A stretch of 64,000 bases of DNA. Origin: Paenibacillus sp. RC67 (lineage in GTDB: Bacteria > Bacillota > Bacilli > Paenibacillales > NBRC-103111). Location of the stretch: the NCBI RefSeq assembly GCF_030020805.1, contig NZ_CP125098.1, positions 6,285,501 to 6,349,500 on the forward strand. Reading direction: 5' to 3'. Both the position numbers and the translations under genes were made by a program. Position 1 is the first letter of the stretch. The number at the start of each line of letters is the position of its first letter. The notes beneath the pieces are model-generated. The model ran no database searches and was not told the origin of the DNA. It saw only the letters and a program-made list of their open reading frames with translations. This document shows positions 34,639 through 43,707 of this stretch, piece by piece.

Positions 34639-34658
34639 TGTTCCTACTCATACTAGCT

Positions 34659-35075
34659 TTACGGAGTCGCCCAGTTCGCTTCGACTTCCCGCAAAATACT
34701 CTTCGCTTTAGAGACCCACTCATCGTCAACAGGCGCATCTTTATCGACCGGCTCCTGGAATTGGTCAACTAGTGCTCCATATGTGTTAACCTGTGCCTCT
34801 TTATCCAAGCCTTCATTATATAAATGCTTCAAGACAAATGGAGAGCCGATACGAATAATAGCATCCGTCGAATTCGTATCCCCATCCAATCTTCCGTGCG
34901 TAACGCCGAAAGGAATGCGAAGCCACACTTTATTGTCATTATCCAAAGCACGGTCAAAATAACCGTGATCGTACTCCCAATTGCCGCCAAGAGTAAATTG
35001 ATGATCATGCAAATAATCGCGAATTTGATCGTACGCTTCTTCCCGGTTTACCAGGGCAGAATCCACTGGAATCAT
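34659..35075 (-). CDS. YugN-like family protein
   Basis: The 138-residue soluble protein resembles B. subtilis YugN (similar length): MIPVDSALVNREEAYDQIRDYL at the start, FTLGGNWEYDHGYFDRALD, and VWLRIPFGVTHGRLDGD. Many conserved aromatic and acidic residues are visible, but no catalytic motif. The function is unknown. GGAGGATGG precedes the ATG. It is divergent from amtB and followed by a strong inverted repeat. Confidence 0.85.
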   Translation of the reverse strand: MIPVDSALVNREEAYDQIRDYLHDHQFTLGGNWEYDHGYFDRALDNDNKVWLRIPFGVTHGRLDGDTNSTDAIIRIGSPFVLKHLYNEGLDKEAQVNTYGALVDQFQEPVDKDAPVDDEWVSKAKSILREVEANWATP

Positions 35076-35167
35076 CGTCCATCCTCCATGTATGTTTTAG
35101 TTATAGAATGAACGGAGCAGCCGAAATTTATCCCTCTTCTTTATAAAAGCGATTATTCATCATTATA

Positions 35168-35184
35168 TGTCATTTTATCTTACG
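35168..35184. promoter_or_regulatory. GlnR/TnrA-like box upstream of amtB
   Basis: TGTCATTTTATCTTACG matches TGTNA-N7-TNACA except for the last base. It ends 8 nt before the -35 hexamer and is centred about 52 nt upstream of the predicted start, the position typical of activation by TnrA. Confidence 0.65.
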
Positions 35185-35191
35185 TCATTCG

Positions 35192-35221
35192 TTGACATAA
35201 CTATCATGAAAACCGTATAAT
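35192..35221 (+). promoter_or_regulatory. Sigma-A promoter of amtB
   Basis: Consensus TTGACA (35192-35197) and TATAAT (35216-35221) are 18 nt apart, 48 nt before the ATG. Confidence 0.85.
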
Positions 35222-35268
35222 GATTGGCGTAGAAAGACCAAAATGCTGCTTATAAGGGAGTTGAACAT

Positions 35269-36561
35269 ATGGATTTGTCCGCTTTATCAAGTGGGTTGGA
35301 TACGATTTGGGTCGTCTTGACAGCTGCGATGATCCTGTTGATGGAAGGGGGATTCGCCCTTCTGGAAGCAGGCTTTGTACGGCAAAAAAATGCCGTCAGT
35401 ATCATAATGAAAGTATTTGTGGACATCACATTTGGCGCGCTTATTTTTTATTTTATCGGATTCGGTCTCATGTATGGCAAGGATGCGTTCGGGCTCATCG
35501 GAACAAGCGGGTTTATGATGGGAGGAGACCTGACACACATTAAGCTCTCTATCTCAAATGATACGTACTGGCTATTCCAATGCGCCTTTGTCATCGCGGT
35601 CATCTCCATAGTATCGGGTGCTGTCGCCGAACGCATCCACTTCCACGCTTATATACTGTACACCATTGCTATGACAGGCCTCATCTATCCTATCGCTGGT
35701 CATTGGGTTTGGAGCATCGGTGGATGGCTAGGCAGTCTCGGCATGATCGATTTTGCAGGCTCCGCCGTCATTCATGCGATGGGTGGGTTCTCCGCACTGG
35801 CTGCAGCCATGTTCATCGGTCCACGTATTGGTAAATTCTCTGAAAATGGAACACCGAATATCGTACCTCCCTCCAATCTTCCTTTAGCCTCCGTAGGTGC
35901 ATTCATCCTGTGGTTCGGTTGGTTCGGCTTTAACTCCGGCAGTACCCTTAGCGCAACAAACGGTTCTATCGGACATATTGCAGTAACGACCATGCTTGCC
36001 GCGGCTGCAGGAGGTGCGACCTGCATCCTGTTCACCTTATTCCGTTATCGGAAAGCAGATCCTCCTATGGTCATTAACGGTTCCTTAGCCGGGTTGGTCA
36101 GTATTACGGCCGGCTGTGCGTTCGTAAGTGATGGAGCAGCTATTTTCATCGGTGCCGTCAGCGGCATCGCCATGGTATTTGCAACGGAGTATTTGGATTC
36201 CCAAAAAGTGGATGATCCCGTAGGAGCCTTTGCTGTCCACGGAGTTAGCGGCAGTATTGGCACCCTCGCAGTAGGATTGTTCGCCAAACCCGAATTAACT
36301 GAGAGTATAGGTCAAAGCTATAGCGGTTTGTTCTACGGTGGTGGATGGAGTCTTCTTGGAGTGCAAGCATTAGGGCTCGTTATCGTCTCCATATGGGGAT
36401 TTGCGCTGACATGGTTATCTTTGAAGCTTATTAATCGGCTTGTCCCGGTTCGTGTCAGCCGCGACGAAGAACTTGTTGGCCTCGACGTAGGTATCCACGG
36501 TGTTCCCGCTTACAGCCAGGATCATGACTTTATCGAATTGAACCAACTAAAGAAAAGTTAG
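35269..36561 (+). CDS. amtB: Ammonium transporter
   Basis: The 430-residue protein has about 11 membrane helices and the Amt signatures: FALLEAGFVRQKNAVSIIMK near the N-terminus, the pore region GSAVIHAMGGFSALAAAMFIGPR, LPLASVGAFILWFGWFGFNSGS, and the second conserved histidine in FAVHGVSGSIGTLAVGLFA. It imports ammonium. No glnK/PII gene follows; a terminator stands 30 nt past the stop, so regulation must come from an unlinked PII protein or from transcription only. The promoter is strong and carries a GlnR/TnrA-like site. Confidence 0.95.
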   Translation: MDLSALSSGLDTIWVVLTAAMILLMEGGFALLEAGFVRQKNAVSIIMKVFVDITFGALIFYFIGFGLMYGKDAFGLIGTSGFMMGGDLTHIKLSISNDTYWLFQCAFVIAVISIVSGAVAERIHFHAYILYTIAMTGLIYPIAGHWVWSIGGWLGSLGMIDFAGSAVIHAMGGFSALAAAMFIGPRIGKFSENGTPNIVPPSNLPLASVGAFILWFGWFGFNSGSTLSATNGSIGHIAVTTMLAAAAGGATCILFTLFRYRKADPPMVINGSLAGLVSITAGCAFVSDGAAIFIGAVSGIAMVFATEYLDSQKVDDPVGAFAVHGVSGSIGTLAVGLFAKPELTESIGQSYSGLFYGGGWSLLGVQALGLVIVSIWGFALTWLSLKLINRLVPVRVSRDEELVGLDVGIHGVPAYSQDHDFIELNQLKKS

Positions 36562-36589
36562 TATTGCATAAGGTCTCAAGAAATACAAA

Positions 36590-36634
36590 AAGGGCTGGCA
36601 GGAAGCAAATCATATTTGCTTTCTGCCAGCCCTT
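36590..36634. terminator. Strong bidirectional terminator between amtB and the lipoprotein gene
   Basis: A nearly perfect 21-bp stem (36590-36610 with 36614-36634) flanked by A-run and T-rich sequence. Confidence 0.85.
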
Positions 36635-36638
36635 CATC

Positions 36639-37130
36639 TTATTTTTTTGGACCGGTGCTGTCGGATTTGGATGTCACTTTTCCGTTACGGAAGGTAACCT
36701 TAACCGAACCGCCGTCTTTTAATTGGTATTCGTAAGTTACAACTGGATTACTGCCATCCTCTTCTTTAAACTCACTGATCAACTTACCCATTTGGCCCAT
36801 ATTTTTGGACACCTCATCGAAAGTCATACCAAAATCAACTTTACCATATTGATCCGAAGTAACAATCGGCTGCTCCTTTGCTCCTTTTGGCGCTTCCACA
36901 GGTGCAGGAGTTGCTTTATTAGCGTTCTGATCGGTTGGCTTTGTTGTGTTGGTTTGATCCCCTTTAGCGGCATCCGTTCCGTTAGGATCGGGTGAAGCTG
37001 AAGGACTAGGAGATGGTGTCTGTTGTTGCTTGGACGCATCCGGCTGAGCAGCCTGATCCGCTGGTTTGGTGGTGCATCCTGATACTAATAATGCTACGGC
37101 AAAAAATATGATGAGTACTTGGCGCATCAT
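36639..37130 (-). CDS. Lipoprotein with linker and BLIP-like C-terminal domain
   Basis: From the ATG at 37130 (GGAGGG upstream) the protein has 163 residues. A lipoprotein signal ends in LVSGC with Cys19. A roughly 70-residue linker rich in Pro, Ser, Thr, Asn and Gln follows. The C-terminal 65 residues (YGKVDFGMTFDEVSKNMG... VVTYEYQLKDGGSVKVTFRNGKVTSK) resemble the repeat of the beta-lactamase-inhibitor-protein (BLIP) fold seen in many Bacillales surface lipoproteins. Only one such unit is present, whereas BLIP itself has two. It is probably a cell-surface binding protein; the partner is unknown. Confidence 0.75.
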   Translation of the reverse strand: MMRQVLIIFFAVALLVSGCTTKPADQAAQPDASKQQQTPSPSPSASPDPNGTDAAKGDQTNTTKPTDQNANKATPAPVEAPKGAKEQPIVTSDQYGKVDFGMTFDEVSKNMGQMGKLISEFKEEDGSNPVVTYEYQLKDGGSVKVTFRNGKVTSKSDSTGPKK

Positions 37131-37381
37131 CAAATCCCTCCATTCATGATTGTATTTCAGAGATGATATTGAACCCTGCAGCCGCCCGACTGAACCCATT
37201 ATAACGATTTTTTTGTCGTAAAGCAAAGTCTTGAGTCGATTCCAGTTTCATCCGTCAAGATTATGTATCTCCAAAAACACAAAATAACCCCGTCGCCATC
37301 GCTTCAAATAGAAGCAACACGCATCGGAGCCACAGGCTGAAATTACGTGGGAATGGAAAGATGATACAGATGATATCCGAG

Positions 37382-37762
37382 CTACAAGCCAAGCTCCTCA
37401 ACTAATTCCTCACTGATCGCAACATCATCGGATTGTTCCGTTTCTTTCAACACAGCCTTCGCCTTTTCAATCTCTAGACGCAGCTGTCGGATTTGCTCCA
37501 TTGGCTTTTTAACGTAGTGAATATACTCTACAGCCAGATGATGGTCTGGTTTTTTCCCGGCAAACATTCGACGAAAAGATGACATAGCCCGATAGCTGCG
37601 TTCCTCCATAAGCCTTTTCTTTTCGTATCGCTCGATGACCTGCTCAATTTCAGCGATCTGTTCTTCCTTGCGAGCCACATAAGCCTCTAAAAAAGGCAGC
37701 ACTTCCGCCGCTTTTCTTTTTGTTACTGGTATTGAACTCCCCATTAATAGAACGTCTCGCAT
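37382..37762 (-). CDS. Hypothetical coiled-coil protein
   Basis: I do not recognise this 126-residue protein. It is highly charged and largely helical, with two heptad-like stretches (about residues 30-60 and 85-112) around a short basic segment (MFAGKKPDHHLAVEYIHYV). It has no signal or membrane segment. The ATG at 37762 is preceded by AGGGTGATG; an ATG six codons later lacks a site. It is monocistronic between the lipoprotein gene and the SASP gene. Confidence 0.65.
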   Translation of the reverse strand: MRDVLLMGSSIPVTKRKAAEVLPFLEAYVARKEEQIAEIEQVIERYEKKRLMEERSYRAMSSFRRMFAGKKPDHHLAVEYIHYVKKPMEQIRQLRLEIEKAKAVLKETEQSDDVAISEELVEELGL

Positions 37763-37925
37763 GGGACATCACCCTATCTTCTCATGTTAACTTTTATCAC
37801 AGTATATTACTCATTCTACACTAAAAAATATGCTTTGAAAACATCTATTTCGTTATCCATGTCAGGAATAAACCATTTTCTATTTAGAATCAATGTTATT
37901 CACATAATTTTACCAGCAATTCATA

Positions 37926-37967
37926 ACAAAAAAAGAAGCAGACACTATACAGCGTCCGCTTCTTTTG
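37926..37967 (-). terminator. Terminator downstream of the SASP gene
   Basis: A 13-bp stem (37932-37944 with 37955-37967, one mismatch) is followed on the minus strand by a T-rich run (TTTTTTTGTTATG). Confidence 0.75.
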
Positions 37968-37990
37968 CATCATATCTCACATACCGTTAA

Positions 37991-38119
37991 TTAGTATTTT
38001 GCGTTTTCGTTGGCACCTTCACTTGCATTGTTTTGTCCGGCTTGCTTAACGTTTTTAGCTACTACCTCTTGAGCAAATTCGGTATCGTTCTGTTGCTTTT
38101 TGTTTTTGTTCTTAGCCAT
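37991..38119 (-). CDS. Gamma-type small acid-soluble spore protein
   Basis: This 42-residue gene encodes a very hydrophilic protein, MAKNKNKKQQ then NDTEFAQEVVAKNVKQAGQ, rich in Asn, Gln, Lys and Ala. TEFA followed by an acidic residue within two positions is the GPR-protease recognition seen in SspE-type SASPs, which are amino-acid stores in the spore core. It is shorter than B. subtilis SspE (84 residues, with repeats), as is usual in Paenibacillus. GGGGAGGTG precedes the ATG at 38119. A sigma-G-like promoter lies just upstream. Confidence 0.85.
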   Translation of the reverse strand: MAKNKNKKQQNDTEFAQEVVAKNVKQAGQNNASEGANENAKY

Positions 38120-38147
38120 GGTGTCATTCACCTCCCCTTACACCCAT

Positions 38148-38177
38148 TAGTATGAGTAAGGTGAACCCCATTTATGT
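38148..38177 (-). promoter_or_regulatory. Sigma-G-like promoter of the SASP gene
   Basis: On the minus strand ACATA (38173-38177) and CATACTA (38148-38154) are 18 nt apart, close to the sigma-G consensus GHATR/CATNHTA. This fits forespore expression. Confidence 0.55.
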
Positions 38178-38184
38178 TGGAAGT

Positions 38185-38886
38185 TTAAAACAATATTTCG
38201 TTCTCGAGCTGGCTCCAAATCATCTTCGTTATTTTGCCGTCGCCTTTTTTGACGACAAATACGTTCAATGTTTTTTTACCCCATTCCCGATACACTTGAT
38301 CTTTCGTTTCGAAATACAAATCGATCCGTTTGCCTTTGATGGCACTTCCTGTATCCGCTACGATACCGTACCCGTATCCTGGAATCCATAGAACCGTTCC
38401 AAGTGGAAATACGGTCGGGTCAGCAGCGATGGTAGAGAATGTGTTTTTATCGCGCTGAACCTTCATTCCGGAAAAAGTGACTCCATACTCGGGATGACCA
38501 GGCGTTTTACCTGTCGATTCTTTCCCCGCGTAATAACCGGTTGCAGTCACTTCCACCGCCGTATAGTGGGATATGTCCTTCTTCAAGTTAGGCAAAAAGG
38601 TATATTTGTCGGTCTTCTTGTTATAGTTAACGGTAGTGTTTTGTTTTGTTGCTGAAACAGCCTTCGTCTCTTTTGCAGCGTTTTCCTCCTGCTGGGACAC
38701 AGCCTGTGGTTGTGCAGCTGTCTGTACATTTTGGGACAACGCCGGTAAAGCTTGTTTGAATTGACCGTGTTCGACGGGACCGTTTTGCGCCAGTGATTGC
38801 TGCTCTTGTTCTAGTGCCAAAAACAATCCGAGCAGGACGGCAATGAAACAGATCCATTTCGCATGACTTACGGCTTTTGGTAACAT
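38185..38886 (-). CDS. 3D-domain cell-wall protein (double-psi beta-barrel)
   Basis: The 233-residue protein has an N-terminal membrane helix (about residues 9-26, [17 protein letters not shown]), a Gln/Ala-rich linker and a C-terminal 3D domain (about 110-215): [64 protein letters not shown]. The conserved aspartates (the three Ds) match the YabE/YocH/YuiC family, which includes muralytic enzymes related to MltA. It is probably a peptidoglycan-active exported or membrane-anchored protein. A Shine-Dalgarno site GGGGAGG is present but 13 nt from the ATG. Confidence 0.85.
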   Translation of the reverse strand: MLPKAVSHAKWICFIAVLLGLFLALEQEQQSLAQNGPVEHGQFKQALPALSQNVQTAAQPQAVSQQEENAAKETKAVSATKQNTTVNYNKKTDKYTFLPNLKKDISHYTAVEVTATGYYAGKESTGKTPGHPEYGVTFSGMKVQRDKNTFSTIAADPTVFPLGTVLWIPGYGYGIVADTGSAIKGKRIDLYFETKDQVYREWGKKTLNVFVVKKGDGKITKMIWSQLENEILF

Positions 38887-38993
38887 ACTTGGTTTAAAAC
38901 CTCCCCTTATTATAAGAGGCTAACCAATTACTACTAGGAATATACAAAAAATCCAAACAAGCACTATGTAATGTTCATTTGACTCTGTCTTCA

Positions 38994-39029
38994 AAAGAAA
39001 AGAACAACCCCAGGAAAAGGGATTGTTCT
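38994..39029 (-). terminator. Terminator downstream of thrS
   Basis: An 11-bp stem (39001-39011 with 39019-39029) is followed on the minus strand by TTTTCTTTTG. Confidence 0.8.
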
Positions 39030-39055
39030 CTAATAATAAGTAGCCCGTAGGTAAT

Positions 39056-40996
39056 TTAGTCGATTTGCTTCGTGCGAATAGCTTCGCTAATTAAAGCCGC
39101 TGCGCTATCCAGGCTTTGTACGCCCAAGTCACCTTCGCCGCGCTTACGCACGGAAACGCTGTTGTTATTCATTTCATTCTCACCAACAACCAGCATGTAA
39201 GGGATTTTCTCAAGCTGCGCCTCACGGATTTTGTAACCCAGCTTCTCATTACGCAGGTCAGATTCAACACGAATACCGGCAAATTGGAGCTTCTCTTCAA
39301 CCTCTTTTGCATAGCTCTCGAAAGCAGTTGAAACTGGAATAACTTTCGCTTGAACAGGAGATAACCAGGTTGGAAGGTTACCCGCAAAGTTTTCGAGCAA
39401 GAAAGCAGTCATCCGTTCCATAGTCGAGATAATACCGCGATGAATAACGACCGGACGGTGCTTCTGTCCGTCTTCGCCGACGTATTCCAATTGGAAACGT
39501 TCCGGTAGAAGGAAGTCGAGCTGTGCTGTAGAAAGCGTTTCTTCTTTTTTCAGAGCTGTTTTGATCTGTACGTCCAGCTTAGGACCATAGAATGCCGCTT
39601 CGCCTTCTGCTTCATAGAACGGCAAGCCAAGCTCCTCTACAACCTCACGCAGCATGCGTTGGGACATTTCCCACATATTATCGTCCGGGAAATATTTCTC
39701 AGTATCCGCTGGATCACGGTAAGACAGACGGAAACGGTAATCCTTAATGCCAAAATCCTCATATACTTGACGAATCAAGCCGATGACGCGCGCGAACTCT
39801 TCTTTGATTTGGTCCGGTCGGCAGAAGATATGCGCATCGTTCAATGTCATAGCACGTACACGGTGCAAGCCTGTCAAGGCTCCAGACATTTCGTAACGAT
39901 GCATCGTTCCAAGCTCGGCTACACGAATCGGCAGATCGCGGTAGCTGCGCATGTCGCTTTTGTACACCATCATATGATGCGGGCAGTTCATTGGACGAAG
40001 AACAAGCTCTTCATTGTCCATAATCATTTTAGGGAACATGTCCTCTTGGTAGTGCTCCCAGTGTCCGGACGTTTTGTACAGCTCTACATTGGCAAGAACA
40101 GGCGTATAGACATGTTGGTAGCCAAGACGTTCTTCCAAATCTACGATATAACGTTCCATCGTACGACGTACTTTGGCACCGTGAGGCAGCCACAGAGGCA
40201 AGCCTTGTCCAACTTCACGGGAGAAGGTGAACATTTTAAGCTCTTTACCCAATTTACGGTGGTCACGCTTCTTAGCTTCCTCAAGCAAATGAAGATGCTC
40301 GTCCAACTCAGCCTTTTTCGGGAATGCTGTACCGTAAATACGCTGAAGCATTTTATTTTTGGAATCTCCACGCCAGTAAGCACCCGCTACGCTTAACAGC
40401 TTGAATGCTTTAATACGTCCAGTAGATGGTAAGTGAGGTCCACGGCACAAGTCAAAAAATTCACCTTGATCATAGATCGTCAGCACGGAATCTTCCGGTA
40501 AATCACGAATCAATTCCAGCTTCAATGGATCTTCTAACTCCGTAAAAATACGGATAGCTTCTTCTCTGCCAACCACTCTGCGTCGGATCGGCAGGTTCTC
40601 CTGAGCGATTTTTTCCATTTCCTTCTCGATCTTGGCCAGATCCTCTGGAGTTACCGGTGTTTCCAAGTCGATATCATAATAGAAACCGTCCTCGATCACA
40701 GGTCCGATACCAAGCTTTACCGCTTTGTCTCCATAAATGCGTTTAAGAGCTTGCGCCATCAAGTGAGCCGTACTATGACGGTATACTTCGAGACCGGCTT
40801 CGCTATCTAACGTTATGATCTCCAAAGCTGCATCCTGATCGATAGCCGTGTTCAAATCCACCGCTTTGCCGTTCAATTTGCCCACTACTGCATTTTTCTT
40901 CAATCCGGAGCTGATGGAACCCGCTACTTCTTCAATAGTCGTTCCCTGCTCGTACTCTCTTACCGCTCCGTCTGGAAAAGTAACTTTTACTGCCAT
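39056..40996 (-). CDS. thrS: Threonyl-tRNA synthetase
   Basis: The 646-residue class II synthetase charges tRNA-Thr. Domains: TGS (about residues 1-62, [21 protein letters not shown]), the editing domain with [13 protein letters not shown] (about 75-87), the catalytic core with the zinc ligand Cys in [39 protein letters not shown] and [14 protein letters not shown], and the C-terminal anticodon-binding domain ([20 protein letters not shown]). The length is standard. It is preceded by a T-box leader and its own promoter, downstream of ytxC as in B. subtilis. Confidence 0.97.
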   Translation of the reverse strand: MAVKVTFPDGAVREYEQGTTIEEVAGSISSGLKKNAVVGKLNGKAVDLNTAIDQDAALEIITLDSEAGLEVYRHSTAHLMAQALKRIYGDKAVKLGIGPVIEDGFYYDIDLETPVTPEDLAKIEKEMEKIAQENLPIRRRVVGREEAIRIFTELEDPLKLELIRDLPEDSVLTIYDQGEFFDLCRGPHLPSTGRIKAFKLLSVAGAYWRGDSKNKMLQRIYGTAFPKKAELDEHLHLLEEAKKRDHRKLGKELKMFTFSREVGQGLPLWLPHGAKVRRTMERYIVDLEERLGYQHVYTPVLANVELYKTSGHWEHYQEDMFPKMIMDNEELVLRPMNCPHHMMVYKSDMRSYRDLPIRVAELGTMHRYEMSGALTGLHRVRAMTLNDAHIFCRPDQIKEEFARVIGLIRQVYEDFGIKDYRFRLSYRDPADTEKYFPDDNMWEMSQRMLREVVEELGLPFYEAEGEAAFYGPKLDVQIKTALKKEETLSTAQLDFLLPERFQLEYVGEDGQKHRPVVIHRGIISTMERMTAFLLENFAGNLPTWLSPVQAKVIPVSTAFESYAKEVEEKLQFAGIRVESDLRNEKLGYKIREAQLEKIPYMLVVGENEMNNNSVSVRKRGEGDLGVQSLDSAAALISEAIRTKQID

Positions 40997-41045
40997 TTTG
41001 TTCGACCTCCTGTAATATTGAACCTTTTTTAGCTATGAATAGCAA

Positions 41046-41316
41046 AAAAGCGCATCATCCCAAAAAGGGACGAGTGCGCTTGGTCTCGTGGTTCCACCCT
41101 AGTTCGATTCGCAATTCGTTCCGCGAATCCTCGTAAGCATTCTTTAACGAGAATGAATCGGAGATATATACTTGACGAATAGCCTGCTACAGCAAGTCGC
41201 GTTCCATATCTCAGCTACAAAGGGGTAAATGATTGTCGTTCACTGAAGGAGATTACAGCCAAGTCTCCTCTCTCTGCACAGCACTTCAACCATTATTGTC
41301 TTTGATTGTTGCCTTA
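41046..41316 (-). promoter_or_regulatory. T-box riboswitch of thrS
   Basis: On the minus strand the T-box core AGGGTGGAACCACG lies at 41087-41100, and a terminator of about 13 bp (41046-41059 with 41066-41079) followed by TTTTTT comes after it. Upstream stems include a GATTCGC/GCGAATC hairpin. Uncharged tRNA-Thr should favour the antiterminator. I could not place the specifier codon reliably. Confidence 0.9.
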
Positions 41317-42243
41317 ACCCTTATTATAATCAGCAGCTGCCGATCGGTCAAGATTATGGCATAATCTGCAATACTCACAGAGCTCAACGCGATTCTCAAA
41401 AATTTGCGTGATCGTTTTGATGACCTGTACCTCGGGATCTCTGGTGTGAATACAAATTTGCCTCGGAGATACGGAAATTAATGTGCTGACGATGACATCT
41501 TCAAAGTTGATGTCCTTCTCGATCATTTCCACGGTTAAAGTGGCGTCAGTCTGACTCGTGTCAATAGGCTCCATCCGATCGTTCAATAATGTAAATTCGT
41601 TGCCGCCTTTATGTATCAAGTGAGCTGTCGGAATTTTAGCTTCTTGAATATATACGAAATATTTCAACAGCGAAATAAACTCCTGATACTGCTGATCCAT
41701 CAAAAACTCATCAATGGCATATTCGACCACTTCACGAAGCTCACCCATATAATCCTGCAGACGGAATTTAAGAAAGCCCTGAAGATTTAAATCTGTATAT
41801 TCCTGCAAAAATGTGCTGATTGCCTGTGCAATCATTTGTTTGCGCCGGGAAACTGACTGTTCAAAGGTAGGCTCAAAAGACTCAACATCATCTTCTGATG
41901 ATTGGACAGGACGGCAATAGCTCAGAATAGAGGCAATATCCTCTTCCAGCTTGTAATCGAAATCCCGGGATATCATGGCGCGGATTAAACGTCCTTCTTC
42001 TTCCTGAATAATCCACTCAGAAACCGCTTCAGCTACCTTTGAATACAGCTCATCGGTTTTTTTATCCAATTGAAAAAGGGGGTATATCCCTTCAGCATGA
42101 ATGACAAAGGACGTATGGTCTTGGCGAACTTGTGTTGCCACGTTATTTTTATATACAGTTCTGACAGCATCATCCACCGCCGCATAAAGCTTATGAACGG
42201 ATGTTTCCGATGTTTTCATCAAGGTCAAGGCAAACAGCTTCAT
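41314..42243 (-). CDS. ytxC: Putative sporulation protein YtxC
   Basis: The protein is 309 residues from the ATG at 42243. A GTG three codons earlier sits directly against GGAAGGAG and is too close to be used. The sequence is a helical cytoplasmic protein similar to YtxC: LYAAVDDAVRTVYKNN, LQGFLKFRLQDYMGELREVVEYAIDEFLMDQQYQEFISLLKYFV and CRLCHNLDRS near the end. YtxC lies upstream of thrS in Bacillales and its role in sporulation is poorly defined. Confidence 0.85.
   Translation of the reverse strand: MKLFALTLMKTSETSVHKLYAAVDDAVRTVYKNNVATQVRQDHTSFVIHAEGIYPLFQLDKKTDELYSKVAEAVSEWIIQEEEGRLIRAMISRDFDYKLEEDIASILSYCRPVQSSEDDVESFEPTFEQSVSRRKQMIAQAISTFLQEYTDLNLQGFLKFRLQDYMGELREVVEYAIDEFLMDQQYQEFISLLKYFVYIQEAKIPTAHLIHKGGNEFTLLNDRMEPIDTSQTDATLTVEMIEKDINFEDVIVSTLISVSPRQICIHTRDPEVQVIKTITQIFENRVELCEYCRLCHNLDRSAAADYNKG
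41323..41351 (-). promoter_or_regulatory. Sigma-A promoter of thrS, inside the 3' end of ytxC
   Basis: TTGACC (41346-41351) and TATAAT (41323-41328) on the minus strand are 17 nt apart. Both lie within the last codons of ytxC. Confidence 0.75.
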
Positions 42244-42365
42244 CCTATTCACTCCTTCCTTCCCTTACTTCTCTTTTTTAAGTATATGGTCGGGAGGGGG
42301 CATATATACAAACAACAATTTCCCATGGAATAGTAAGTGAATAGAACAACAAGCACCTAGCCTCG

Positions 42366-42401
42366 AAAAAAAAGACCCCGCGAATAATCCTTCGCAGGGT
42401 C
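42366..42401 (-). terminator. Terminator downstream of mqnC
   Basis: An 11-bp stem (42374-42384 with 42391-42401) is followed on the minus strand by eight T. Confidence 0.85.
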
Positions 42402-42409
42402 GTTATGAA

Positions 42410-43546
42410 TTAGTTTTGCATTACAAAGTCGTTGTCAACCTTATCTTCCTCGTTATCAAAAATGCGCAAAATTTCGTAACGCGTATTGCGCTGTGCCGGG
42501 ATTTTGCCCGCTTCGCGGATGATTTGCAGCGTCGAGCCGATGTTGACCTTGTGCGTAGTGCCTGCCGCGGAAACGACGTTCTCCTCAATCATTGTGCTGC
42601 CAAAGTCATTGCAGCCAAAATGGAGCGACTTTTTACCGACCTCTGGCCCCATCGTAACCCAAGAGGATTGGAAGTTCGGGATATTGTCGAGCATAATACG
42701 GCTGATCGCCACGTTCTTCAAGTAATCGTCAGGACCGAGCTTGTCGGCCTTCAGATTCGTGTTGTCTGGTTGGAACGTCCAGGAAATAAACGCCAAGAAG
42801 CCTGGCGAATTATACTTGTTTGCGATACATTCGTCTTGAGCGTCGCGAACACGAAGCAGATGAAGAGCACGCTCTTCCATCGACTCTCCGAAGCCGATAA
42901 CCATCGTGGCCGTTGTGGACATGCCGATCTTATGAGCCATTTGCATGACGTCCATCCAATCGCGCCAAGAGCCTTTCAAGCGGCTGATCTTGCGTCTTGT
43001 ACGGTCATCCAGAATTTCACCGCCTCCTCCAGGAAGCGAGTCCAAGCCGGCCATATTCAGCTCCCGCATAACCTCTTCAAGCGTTAATCCACCGGATACA
43101 TCCTTCATCTTCAATATTTCGGCTGGAGAGAAGGAATGCATAGTAATGTCAAAGCGCTTCTTAATCTCGCGCAGGAGATTCGTATAATAGGTGAAAGGAA
43201 GGTTCGGGTTCGTTCCACCCTGCATGAGAATTTCCGTTCCGTTAACATCAAGAGTTTCTTGAATTTTCTGGAAAATAGTCTCATCTGGAAGCACATACCC
43301 TTCATTTGAACCCGGCGCACGGTAAAATGCGCAGAAACGGCAGTATACATCACAAATGTTCGTATAATTAATATTGCGGCCGATGACAAAGGTTGTGATC
43401 GGGTCCGGATGATGCCTCAGCATGATTTGGTTTGCGACATGGCCCATCTTTTCAATCTGATCCGATTCATATAATTGAATACAGTCTTCAAGACTGATTC
43501 GGTTTCCGGCCAGCGCACTATCGAGGATGCGGTCAATAGTACTCAT
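42410..43546 (-). CDS. mqnC: Cyclic dehypoxanthinyl futalosine synthase
   Basis: The 378-residue radical SAM enzyme cyclises dehypoxanthine futalosine in the futalosine route to menaquinone. The [4Fe-4S] motif is Cys65-X3-Cys69-X2-Cys72 in NYTNICDVYCRFCAFYRAPG. LMQGGTNPNLP, LDSLPGGGGEIL and the C-terminal VGKKSLHFGCNDFGSTMIEENVV are typical of MqnC rather than MqnE or CofH. Its presence implies that this organism uses the futalosine pathway instead of the MenF-MenB route of B. subtilis. The other mqn genes are not in the window. It is monocistronic with its own terminator. Confidence 0.93.
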   Translation of the reverse strand: MSTIDRILDSALAGNRISLEDCIQLYESDQIEKMGHVANQIMLRHHPDPITTFVIGRNINYTNICDVYCRFCAFYRAPGSNEGYVLPDETIFQKIQETLDVNGTEILMQGGTNPNLPFTYYTNLLREIKKRFDITMHSFSPAEILKMKDVSGGLTLEEVMRELNMAGLDSLPGGGGEILDDRTRRKISRLKGSWRDWMDVMQMAHKIGMSTTATMVIGFGESMEERALHLLRVRDAQDECIANKYNSPGFLAFISWTFQPDNTNLKADKLGPDDYLKNVAISRIMLDNIPNFQSSWVTMGPEVGKKSLHFGCNDFGSTMIEENVVSAAGTTHKVNIGSTLQIIREAGKIPAQRNTRYEILRIFDNEEDKVDNDFVMQN

Positions 43547-43643
43547 CCTTTGCTCACTCCTTTTTGCTAGCTAATGCCAAAAATTATTTTGCATACGAAA
43601 AAACTTTACAATAATCGTACCACAAACCAAGAGTCTAGTCATT

Positions 43644-43690
43644 AAAAAAGAGACTGGCAGATCGAGGCTGAGCCCCGTTCCGTCAATCTC
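43644..43690 (-). terminator. Terminator downstream of the EAL gene
   Basis: A stem (43650-43656 with 43684-43690, one G-U pair) with inner GGGGCT/AGCCTC pairing, followed on the minus strand by TTTTTT. Confidence 0.7.
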
Positions 43691-43707
43691 CTGACACACT
43701 TTTGGCA

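Larger units (their letters stand above)
34148..34658. other. Intergenic region: htrA control region, GC-rich block, repeats and terminator
   Basis: From 34148 to 34250 the sequence is AT-rich and holds the htrA control elements. From about 34279 to 34400 it becomes clearly GC-rich (GGGGACCCCGGGCGC, CCTGGACCCCGC). Two related nested hairpins follow (34391-34547), then a long terminator. I found no credible gene here. Confidence 0.6.
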
